Notes under the pieces: generated by a model | The model's database searches: none | What the model was told of the DNA's origin: nothing | What the model saw: the letters and a program-made list of their open reading frames with translations, nothing else | DNA from: Entamoeba invadens IP1 | Lineage: Eukaryota; Evosea; Mastigamoebida; Endamoebidae | DNA length: 64,000 nucleotides | Direction of reading: 5' to 3' | Assembly: GCF_000330505.1 (NCBI RefSeq) | Contig: NW_004440113.1 | Span: 226,134 to 290,133, forward strand | Made by a program: the position numbers and the translations under genes | Shown here: positions 10,776-19,944 of the stretch, one piece after another | Numbering within the stretch: the stretch's first letter is position 1 | How the letters are laid out: every line of letters begins with the position of its first letter

Positions 10776-11708
10776 ATGTTGCCAATGGGATTAATATTTC
10801 TGATATTAACTTTTGTTATCTATATTATTACAGGTAATGTCTTCATCTTTCTTTTGTTTCTTTTTATTTCTTTTCTATACACTCACACGGCTCAATTTCA
10901 TACCATTAAAGAAACACACCACACAATTAGACTTCCAGATATTACTAAAGAACATAAAATAGCATTAGTCTCAGATTTACACTTCGATGAAAACAAAATT
11001 TCATACCACCCCAAACTTATTCAAGAAGTCGTTGAATCGTTGATGACGTCGAACCCCGACATCATTTTGTTTTTAGGAGACTTTATTCAAAAAGACCAGA
11101 AATATGCACTTCAGTTCAAGTGGGCTTTTACATCCATCACAAGTAAAATTCGGTGTATTGCAGTCTTAGGAAATCATGACATCTTAGATGGAAACCCTCC
11201 GTTATATCTGGAGAACATCTTAAAGTCGATGAATGTTGAATTGTTAGTCGACAAACTCACCAAAATCGACGACTTGAATGTCTATGGCATTCACTATTAC
11301 ACCTCAAAACACAATTTAAAATTTCCAAAGGAATTATCGTGTGAAGATAATGTACTTCTCTTATCACACACTCCATCGGTACTCTGTGACAATGTGTTTC
11401 TCAAATCTTCCTCAAACCATGAAACACCAAAGATAGTTGGGGTCTTTTGTGGGCACACACATGCTGGACAAGTCGCTCTTCCTTTTGTAGGATGTCCACT
11501 TGTATTGTTTCCTGAGTGGTCTGTAAAATGGTGGAGAAGAATGTATTTAAGACTGTTGGATTTGAAGAGGTGGAAATATATTACTGGAATACACTATATA
11601 CCATTTCCTCTTGTTATTACTAGTGGTGTCGGGTCTCACTATGGGTTCAGATTTAATTGCCCCCCTGACGTTGTCTTCTTACATATAAAACCAATAAATT
11701 CAATGTAA
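10776..11708 (+). CDS. membrane-anchored calcineurin-like metallophosphoesterase
   Basis: The first ATG is at 10776 (310 residues). Two hydrophobic segments in the first 38 residues anchor the protein to a membrane. The five metallophosphoesterase motifs follow in order: SDLHFDE (Asp67, His69), LGDFI, LGNHD, LLSHTP and CGHTHAGQ, with a late region ITSGVGSHYGFRF typical of the YaeI/YkuE-like branch. These enzymes use two metal ions to cleave phosphoesters, and bacterial relatives act on lipid-linked substrates. All metal ligands appear intact. The substrate is unknown. Confidence 0.85.
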   Translation: MLPMGLIFLILTFVIYIITGNVFIFLLFLFISFLYTHTAQFHTIKETHHTIRLPDITKEHKIALVSDLHFDENKISYHPKLIQEVVESLMTSNPDIILFLGDFIQKDQKYALQFKWAFTSITSKIRCIAVLGNHDILDGNPPLYLENILKSMNVELLVDKLTKIDDLNVYGIHYYTSKHNLKFPKELSCEDNVLLLSHTPSVLCDNVFLKSSSNHETPKIVGVFCGHTHAGQVALPFVGCPLVLFPEWSVKWWRRMYLRLLDLKRWKYITGIHYIPFPLVITSGVGSHYGFRFNCPPDVVFLHIKPINSM

Positions 11709-12097
11709 TGGAGACTTCCTATATAATGATAGTTATTTAACTATACACAATAGAATGTAATTGTCTATACTATAACTAATAACATTTTAATTTAAAAGAA
11801 AGGTATTTTTCATTTTTGTATTTTCTTGTTTAATTATAATTTAATAATAAAATAATAATGACGTCATCATTTTCATTTTTAGGTTTATAAAAACATAAAT
11901 TAATAATAAACTACTATACTATTTAATACAAAAATGAAAATGTAATTTTATATTATATTTTTAGTTATTCTAATTATTATTATAACCATTTCTTTTAATA
12001 TTTCTTATTGATATTATTTACTATTAATAACCATAATAATAATTCAGCCCAAAAATGAAGACAACTCCTTCACAATAAATATCAAAGAGTCATTCCA
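11709..12097. other. AT-rich intergenic region
   Basis: About 390 bases between two plus-strand genes. No feature is recognised. Confidence 0.5.
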
Positions 12098-13384
12098 ATG
12101 TCATACACGTCAAGCTCTTCGATAGATTCCGATGGAGCAACATCTTCGGTATTAGAGACGATAGTTGGGTATGTTGCTTTGTTGTTTTCCGTTCTTTTAT
12201 TTGGCAGTTTTTTGGTTCCTGTGAAGAAATTTGAAGCCGGAGATGGACTTTACTATCAATTTGTCGTGTGCTCTGGGATTTTCATATCGGGAGTCTTTGT
12301 GATGCTGTTTAATGGTGTTTTAAACCCTGGTCCAATCTATTTTGAGCCATATGCGATGGTTGGCGGACTTATCTTTGTTATTGGCAATTTGTTTAGTGTG
12401 CCTATTATACAGTGTATTGGTATATCACTGGGGCCGTGTATATGGGGAGCTTTTAATTTAGTCACCGGTTGGGTTACTGGGACATTTGGACTCTTTGGGT
12501 TAAACGCGGACAAGAACGACATTCAAATCTTTTGGTTGAACTGTATTGGTGCTCTGTTATCTGTGTGTTCCGTTCCCTTATATGCTTTAATTAAAGTCAG
12601 AGACAAGTCTGAAGTTGTCGCATCAGAGAAATACACGAAAGTTCCTGATGAAGAGAGTGATAAAGCCATTGAATTATACGACGAAGGGATTCCACAAGTG
12701 ACAGAAAATGTTGATGATAAAGTTCATGAAGACACCGAGAAGAGCGGGAAGAGTGATATTAGTGTAGTTCTCAATGAAGATGTGAACAGTCAAATTGATT
12801 TGAATGAGAAAGTTGGTACTGAAAGTGCTATAAAAAGTACTCCAACAACACCTCCACAAATTCCGTCGCAACAAGATGTGAAGTCTCCCATCTTTTTATT
12901 GATAGACAAAATGCCCAAAACAACAAAGAAAATAGTTGGAGTCATATTATCAGTGATCTCTGGGATGATGTATGGGTCAAATTTAGACACTCCAAATTAC
13001 TTGAAAAACAGTGGGAAAGGCTCCCCTAATGGTATTGATTATGTCTTTTCCCAATACTGTGGCATTATGTTCTCTTCAACATTCTTCTTGTTAGCTTATT
13101 GTATTGTCTTTAGAAATAAGCCGATTGTTTACAGCTCAACTACAATGCCCGCTTTAATCGCTGGTGTCATGTGGGGGTTGGCACAAGCACTTTTGTTCTA
13201 TGCAAACACGTCACTGCCTTACATAATAGTGTACCCAATTGTATGTACACTCCCGTCTTTAATTTCTTCACTGTGGGGAATCGTCGTCTTCAAGGAAATT
13301 TTCGGGTGGAGGAACTTCATGTTTTTTGCGGCTGGAACTTTAGTGTTGTTCGTCGGTATTATTTGCATCGTCATCTCGAGATAA
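12098..13384 (+). CDS. TMEM144-like drug/metabolite-superfamily transporter
   Basis: 428 residues, single exon. There are about ten TM helices in two blocks, residues 20-170 and 275-428, separated by a long hydrophilic loop rich in Glu, Lys and Ser. Diagnostic segments are LLFGSFLVPVKKFEAGDG near the N-terminus, GPCIWGAFNLVTGWVTG and SVISGMMYGSNLDTP in the second half, and FKEIFGWRNFMFFAAG at the end. This is the pattern of TMEM144 proteins, which belong to the drug/metabolite transporter superfamily and are thought to move carbohydrates. The Entamoeba substrate is unknown. Confidence 0.8.
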   Translation: MSYTSSSSIDSDGATSSVLETIVGYVALLFSVLLFGSFLVPVKKFEAGDGLYYQFVVCSGIFISGVFVMLFNGVLNPGPIYFEPYAMVGGLIFVIGNLFSVPIIQCIGISLGPCIWGAFNLVTGWVTGTFGLFGLNADKNDIQIFWLNCIGALLSVCSVPLYALIKVRDKSEVVASEKYTKVPDEESDKAIELYDEGIPQVTENVDDKVHEDTEKSGKSDISVVLNEDVNSQIDLNEKVGTESAIKSTPTTPPQIPSQQDVKSPIFLLIDKMPKTTKKIVGVILSVISGMMYGSNLDTPNYLKNSGKGSPNGIDYVFSQYCGIMFSSTFFLLAYCIVFRNKPIVYSSTTMPALIAGVMWGLAQALLFYANTSLPYIIVYPIVCTLPSLISSLWGIVVFKEIFGWRNFMFFAAGTLVLFVGIICIVISR

Positions 13385-13528
13385 CAGAAAGTAACTCGTT
13401 AATTAATTTACATTAAATTTACTTCGTTAATTTATTTTTCCACCAACAAGTAGCATAATCTAAATATAACTATATTATTATTATTATAACTATCAACTTG
13501 GAAGACTAAAGATCTCATAAAAAACACA

Positions 13529-16500
13529 ATGAGTTACGTCTCATTAACACTCGAAGAGAACAGCACAGTGACCTCGTCGTGTTTTGGCGATTTTTCAGGT
13601 ACAAATTCAATTGAGTTGGTTTTAATTCGAGCACAGACCCTCCTTCAAATCTATCGAATTAGCGAAGATAGCATCGAGTTACTGACACAAACACCAACGT
13701 TTTCATTAATTCGAGCAATTAGCACTATAAAAATAGGGAACGAGGGAAAAGACTACATTTTGCTTGGAAGTGACTCGGGGTCGGTTTGTTTGCTCTCGTA
13801 TGACGCCCACACAAATAGTCTGAAGACAATTCATAATGAAATATTTGGGAAAAGTGGTATCCGTCGCGTTGTACCGGGGCAATATATAGTAGCGGACCCT
13901 TCGGGGAGAGCGGTGATGGTCTCTGCAATTGAGAAGCAAAAGTTTGTGTATGTGATGAATAGAAATTCGAATGGCGAAGTCACTATATCGTCCCCCCTCG
14001 AGGCAAATAAGAGTAACTCAATTTGCTTTGACTTAGCTGCTTTGGATGTTGGGTTTGACAACCCAATGTTTGCTGCCATTGAAGTTGATTACAATGAACA
14101 GTATTTACCTCATATTAAAGATCGCATCGTGAAGAAATTCATTGTGTTGTACGAGATGGATTTGGGATTAAATCATGTGGTGAGAAAATCAGCAGAGCCC
14201 ATCAACGAGACAGCGAACCACATCATCCGTTTGTTTCTTCTACTCTTATATTACGAGAATAAACACACGAAATAATTAAAGTAATAGTATGTTGAACACT
14301 ATTATTTTAATTAAATTAAAATTAAAGTAATTTTAAATAATTAAAAGAAGATAAAATTATTGAAGAATGTATTATAATAATAATTATTATTATATAGATC
14401 AATTTTAATACATACTTATCATTAATAACTCTTTAGCTATTCCAACACTGAAAGAAGACGTCCATCTTGGGATGTTCATATGTAGCGAAAATAGAATCAG
14501 TTGGTACAATCCAGGACACCCAATTCAAAGCATCGAAATACCAAAAATGGACGAAGAAACGACGCAAAGCACTTTAATTGTATCACATGTGGTCTTGAGA
14601 ATGAAAACAGGACATTTCATATTGGTTCAAAGCGAGTATGGTGATTTGTTTCGAATACACTTTCAAACGGAAGACAATGGAGATATAACGGATTTGAAAC
14701 TTACATACTTTGACACTATACAAAGTACTCTAGGGATGATTATATCAAAGAAAGGACACATCTTTACAGCAAGTGAGTTCAACGATTCACATTTGTATCA
14801 AATAACTTCTTTGGGGGATGAAGAGAGCGAAGAACATGAAGGCACTCAACAGGAAGTCGAAATGAAAGAAGAAACGAATGGGATGGTGCAAATACCTTTT
14901 TTCGATGCAAAGAAAGACCAAACACCACTAAAAATCACGCGATATGATTCGGTGAGGCACTTGGACGAGATATCAAATTTTAAGTCGAACGCACCGATCA
15001 CAGGGATGTCTGTGTGTTATGGCGATGACAAGAAAACGGCGAACAAGTATATACTGTACACGGGAAGAGGTCCCTCAAGTTGTGTGCAAGTCCTCAAACA
15101 CCAAATGAAAACACTAGAAGTGGCTGAGATCACATTACCAGCCATTGCCATGGGCGTCTATCCACTCCAAAGGAGTAAAGATGTCTCAGAGTATTTGGTA
15201 GTACCTTTTGCAAATGCGACGAGTATTTTAAAGATCAGTGAGGACGAAGTTAAAGAGACTGACGAGACACCAGTCATATTAAGCAGCTACTCTGTGAGAA
15301 TTGGAATGATGCCAGATGGTACATTTGTGCAGGTGTTGAAAGAGAAGATTGTTGTATATACAAGTAAGATCAAAGAAGTATCCGTTGTTGGAGATATCGT
15401 GTGTGCTGCTATTGTGGAATCTTTTGTTGTGGTTGGGGTGTCGAAAGGTGACGATAACGTTATCATGTTATTCAAGTACGAGGATGGGGGGCTACACGAA
15501 ATCGAGTCTAAAGGGTCGTTTGGGAAGATCCGAAGTGTCACCATTGAAAACAAGGAAGTTCCAAAGTTCTGCGCAGTTGCGTGTGAGGATGGGGGGATTC
15601 GTATACTCACACTCTTCAACACAGAAACAACAAAAGCACTGACACGTGTTTCGGTCATTTCATTGGAATCTGCAATTAACGACGTCAAATTTGGGGTATT
15701 AAATTCAAAGCAAATAATCGTTGCTGGGCTTGATGATGGTAAACTCGCGTGGTGCTTTTTCGACTCCAACTCAGGTGAAATTGAAGAAACCAACTTTGAG
15801 TTTGTTGGTGTTCAAAACGTTAATTTAGGAAGAGTCTACACAACAAGTGAGTCTGGTGAAGAGTGGATGGTTGGGTACAATGGTAATGGTATCTTACTCT
15901 CAACGTCAAATGGCCAAATCAAAAGTACTCCATTGGATCAACCCAATATTTATGGTGTGGAGGGGTTTAAAGCAAGTTTTGTGGACAACCCAATTGCTTT
16001 GGTTTCTGGTAATATTTTGAAGATTCTTGTCTTTGAAAACACGACTTCCTCGTTGAGTGGTGTGAAAGTGCCATTATGCATGACTCCAAGGAAAATTGTG
16101 GAGAGTGAAACAGTTGAAGACACTTTTGTTTTATGTGCAGATAATTTCTCGAAATATGCAAACGATGAGATCATTCGAGGTGATGATGGGGAGTGGGTGT
16201 CTTCGATATACCGCATGGACAAAGAAGCAACAAAAATAGAACTTGTTACAAAATTTCCACAAAATGTGTACGCATTGTGCGGGACGTTACTCACCGTTTC
16301 CGACTCAATTTATTTGGTGGTTGGCCTTGCTGAAAAATACACAAGTCGACCCATTAAATTCACAAATAGTAGCATCGCCGTTTATAAAGTTAATGTAGAC
16401 AACATTCAGTATCTCTATACCACACAGACAGAATACCCAGTTCGTTCAATGGCAGTGTATGGCGGTCGTGTACTCTGTGGAATTAACAGACAACTCCGAA

Positions 16501-17243
16501 TGTATGAAATTGGGAAGAAACAGTTGTTGAGAAAGGCTGAGTTACGACAACTCGCCTCGGAGATATCGGACATCCATGTGATCAACAATAAGATACAATT
16601 GGTGGGGATCAGCGACGGTATTTCGTTTGTTCGATTTAATCAGACAAAACAGGAATTTGATATATACGCAGACACGTTGCCGAGGTGGACTGTAAAAAGT
16701 GTTGCACTGACACCAACAAGCTATATCGGGTCTGACAAGTTTGGACAGATCTTTGTTGAAGGACTTGATAAAGAAACAGAAGAGAATGCGTCAAATATCT
16801 TTTCGTCGATTTTGAGCGGAGAAAAGACGATATATAATGGTGCCAAGTATAAAGCAGTCAGTCTTAATGAGTTCTATTTGGGAGACATCGCGACTGGCTT
16901 TGTGAATTGTTGTGTCAGAATAGGGGCACCACAAATCTTCATAGTCAGCCACTTATTGGGTGGAATTTCAGCGCTCATCCCACTCAACGGATTTGGCGAA
17001 ATCGAGTTCTTCGAACAGCTTGAAATGCATATGAGAGTAAGACACCAAAATGTGAATGGACGAGACCACATTGCATACAGAAGTTCCGTTGTTCCAGTGA
17101 AAGGAATTTTCGACGGGGATTTGTGCGAGTTGTTTGAGAAGTTGACCGAAGAAGAAAAAAAAGAAATTGCAGGGGAGATGGAGCGAGAAGTTGGAGAGAT
17201 TGTCAAGAAACTTCATGACTTGAGAAACATGAGAGCATTTTGA
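13529..17243 (+). CDS. SF3B3: splicing factor 3b subunit 3 (SF3B3/SAP130)
   Basis: Exon 1 is 13529-14228 and exon 2 is 14437-17243; the intron begins GTTTGT and ends TTTAG. Together they give 1168 residues, close to the 1217 of human SF3B3. Collinear matches include GDFSGTNSIELV, KDYILLGSDSGSV, FGKSGIRRVVPGQ, SAIEKQK, LTISSPLEA-type TISSPLEANKS, VDVGFDNPMFA, MDLGLNHVVRKSAEP, FICSEN, YTGRGPSS, LGKKQLLRK-type IGKKQLLRKAEL, GRDHIAYRS and DGDLCELFEKL at the C-terminus. SF3B3 is a triple beta-propeller scaffold of the U2 snRNP SF3b complex, next to SF3B1 at the branch site. The ORF break around 14275 is simply the intron, not a pseudogene. Confidence 0.93.
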
Positions 17244-17443
17244 TTGAGTTTTTTATTTACGCTCTACGTTCACATCGATGGTTATACAACAATTGATGAA
17301 CTAAACACCATCAAATTATTGTCAAATAACTTGATGGTGTTAGTCACATCATTTTTGCTTGTCATTTTTTGGACTTAAAAATCCTTTCGTTCCACACATC
17401 TACCATTTAATTTTATCAAATTTGATTTTTTTGGAAATAAATA
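17244..17443. other. 3' flank of SF3B3
   Basis: Short AT-rich spacer before the mariner-like element. The TA target base pair is 17442-17443. The segment AACACCATCAAATTATTG followed by a near-inverted TTGATGGTGTTAG around 17306-17343 could form a hairpin just past SF3B3. Confidence 0.4.
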
Positions 17444-18538
17444 CAGTGTTCATTGGTTTCAAATCGATAATATTTTTTAATAAATCGATTATGTTTTTAT
17501 ATATATCGACAGTATTTTTTATAGTTTATATTGTATTTAATGAATTATATTACTTTTAATGAAATAGACTGTTTTTTTTATAAATTATATTACTTTTAAT
17601 GAAAGTGGTTATATTTGTTATAAATTATATGGCATTTTTCTAATTTATACAACATTTTTAGTAAAATCAATAGTTTTTTTCTAAAATATATAGGATTTTT
17701 GATAACTTATATAACTTTTGTTTGAAAATGTTTTGCTTTTTTTACAAATTATTGGATATTCCCGAATATTAGGAATAAAAATACACATAATAAGTAAGTT
17801 ATTATTTGTTAAAAATACTTAATATGTAACTATATTTATACTATTATATAACTACGTTTTAATCTATTCTTATTTAGAACCTCTTCACAAATAGGATATT
17901 TTTTTAACATAATTATGTATATTTAAATAACGGGCAAAAAATGATATCATGCAATTAGATTATATCGACAGAAGAGATCCAGGAGCAAGAAACGACTATC
18001 ATGAAAATGCACCATTATCCTCGCAAGAGCAACCTGTACAACCTATAATGTTGCCCCTTCAAGAAATATTAACATTTTATATGATAGTAGTTATATAATA
18101 GTATAAATATAGTTACATATTAAGTATTTTTAACAAATAATAACTTACTTATTATGTGTATTTTTATTCCTAATATTCGGGAATATCCAATAATTTGTAA
18201 AAAAAGCAAAACATTTTCAAACAAAAGTTATATAAGTTATCAAAAATCCTATATATTTTAGAAAAAAACTATTGATTTTACTAAAAATGTTGTATAAATT
18301 AGAAAAATGCCATATAATTTATAACAAATATAATCACTTTCACTAAATGCTATATAATTTATAAAAAACACAGCTTATTTCATCAAATGCTATATAATTT
18401 ATAAAAAAAACAGTCTATTTCATTAAAAGTAATATAATTCATTAAATACAATATAAACTATAAAAAATACTGTCGATATATATAAAAACATAATCGATTT
18501 ATTAAAAAATATTATCGATTTGAAACCAATGAACACTG
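17444..18538. mobile_element. mariner-like foldback element with >400-bp inverted arms
   Basis: The element starts CAGTGTTCATTGGTTTC and ends with its exact inverse, flanked on both sides by TA (17442-17443 and 18539-18540). The left arm is 17444-17855 (412 bp) and the right arm 18087-18538 (452 bp). They are near identical apart from an extra 40-bp unit in the right arm (three tandem units against two). CAGT termini with TA duplication are typical of Tc1/mariner transposons. The core, 17856-18086, carries a short open frame but no DDE transposase, so the element is non-autonomous. It lies between SF3B3 and a coiled-coil gene. Confidence 0.9.
17949..18098 (+). CDS. 49-residue open frame inside the foldback element
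   Basis: MQLDYIDRRDPGARNDYHEN is followed by a Gln/Pro segment and a hydrophobic end. The stop lies 12 bases inside the right inverted arm. Base composition is clearly richer than the surrounding AT arms and looks coding. A TATATTTAAATAA tract precedes it. It could be a captured host exon or a relic of the original transposon gene. No family is recognised. Confidence 0.4.
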   Translation: MQLDYIDRRDPGARNDYHENAPLSSQEQPVQPIMLPLQEILTFYMIVVI

Positions 18539-18690
18539 TATTAAAATTTCTAATTAAAATACTAACTACATTAGTATTTATTAACAATGGTTAGTTTACT
18601 ATAATAATTACCACACTTAAAAAAAAGAAAGATTGTTGTGGTGGAATGAAAGAATATTTGAAATGGGACAATGAAAGGAAATAGAATCGT

Positions 18691-18987
18691 ATGACACAAA
18701 ACTCGATGGAGGAAGAAGCGAGGTTCACGGCAGATGAACAAACACGATTCGAAGAGGTACAAGAAGAGGCTCTTGCGTTGTTGAATAACTATTCAGAATC
18801 GGCAATGAAACTGTGTTCTGGATTTAGTAACAATGTCTCCGCCAAGCTTGGGAAGGTCTTTTCGAAGATTGAAGAGCTCGAAAGGTTGCGCATTGAGGTA
18901 GCCGAGAAGACAAAAAGGTGGAACGACCTCCGCGATTCTGTCACGTCGTTTAATTCGAAATTTGGGCAGATCAAGTTTGAATTGTAA
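18691..18987 (+). CDS. small coiled-coil protein
   Basis: 98 residues. Almost entirely helical: FEEVQEEALALLNNYSESAM, then a Ser/Phe region and KIEELERLRIEVAEKTKRW. There is no signal peptide or TM. The size and heptads resemble small subunits of multi-protein coiled-coil complexes, but I cannot name one. Its 3' end faces the Ubl-membrane gene 40 bases away. Confidence 0.6.
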   Translation: MTQNSMEEEARFTADEQTRFEEVQEEALALLNNYSESAMKLCSGFSNNVSAKLGKVFSKIEELERLRIEVAEKTKRWNDLRDSVTSFNSKFGQIKFEL

Positions 18988-19029
18988 ATGAGATCAACAA
19001 CATTAATTGAGTTATTTATTTGTTGTGCC

Positions 19030-19567
19030 TCATCCTCTGATAACGAACATCTTGATGAGCGCGAAGAGGTAAAAAAGAAGGAGACACGTGATGACCAAAT
19101 CGGAGGCCACGGTGAAGATCTCTGGAACCAATATTCTGATAACCATGATAATCAAGAAGAGGAGTCCCACAAAGGCATAAAGCGTTGATGGTGTCACACA
19201 TTGAAGTAACACATCCATACACTCTTCAGAATTCTCCATTGCTTGTTCAGCTCGTTGATTTTGGTAGTTTCTGTAAGTCGGAACACTTCGTTGGGCGCCG
19301 CCCATGTTTCTGAAGAAATTTACAACGACACAGGACCCTTCTTGGAGACCAGACTCAAAAGCAGTGTGGTTGTCTTCAAGTTCTTGTCCCATAAACAGAA
19401 ACTACTGTTAAGTAATGTTTAAAACAATGTGAATCACAAACTGCAATATTGTCTCCTCGAGACCACTGCATCGGATATGAATTCATTTTGATATCACGGA
19501 TCGTCGTTTCTGGATACACTGAAGTGAAAATGTCTTTGCTATTCTCTCGCAATTTGATAGTTATCAT
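19030..19567 (-). CDS. ubiquitin-like domain membrane protein (DSC3/TMUB-like)
   Basis: Exon 1 is 19442-19567 and exon 2 is 19030-19401, separated by a 40-base intron GTTTGT...TAG; the product is 165 residues. Splicing yields a complete N-terminal ubiquitin-like fold: MITIKLREN, SVYPETTIRDIK, then FLFMGQELEDNHTAF and EGSCVVVNFF. Two TM helices follow near the C-terminus (YAFVGLLFLIIMVIRIL and DLVITCLLLFYLFAL). A Ubl followed by two C-terminal TMs is the layout of yeast Dsc3 and animal TMUB proteins in ER or Golgi ubiquitin-ligase and ERAD complexes. That function is inferred from architecture. Confidence 0.75.
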
Positions 19568-19944
19568 CTTTGTAATTAGTCTTGATCTCTTTTATAGTTA
19601 GCAGAATTTAATAAAATTATGTTTTTTTTGAAGTATATTAAAAATCATTTCAAATAGTTTATTTTTATGATTTGTATTTAGTAATTAACCAATTATCAAT
19701 AATTGAACTATACGAACTTTTAATAATACTATAATCTATTTTACTTTTAGTATAATTTTATTTTAGTAAAATAAACTATTTCTAATTAGTAAATATTTAT
19801 TATTTTCGTTTTAGATAAAAAAACCATAAAAACAGATACAAACAACTATAATTACTAATAATTTTAACTATGTGTATTTAATAATAACTAAAAACGCAAA
19901 ATTTAATACAAACTAACAAACAATAGAATTATAATAATATAATG
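19568..19944. other. AT-rich intergenic region
   Basis: About 375 bases with alternating A/T blocks. It includes the presumed promoter of the Ubl-membrane gene. No gene or clear repeat is seen. Confidence 0.5.

Noticed and set aside
14229..14436. Apparent break in SF3B3 suggesting a pseudogene
   Set aside because: A canonical GTTTGT...TTTAG intron restores the conserved sequence in frame.
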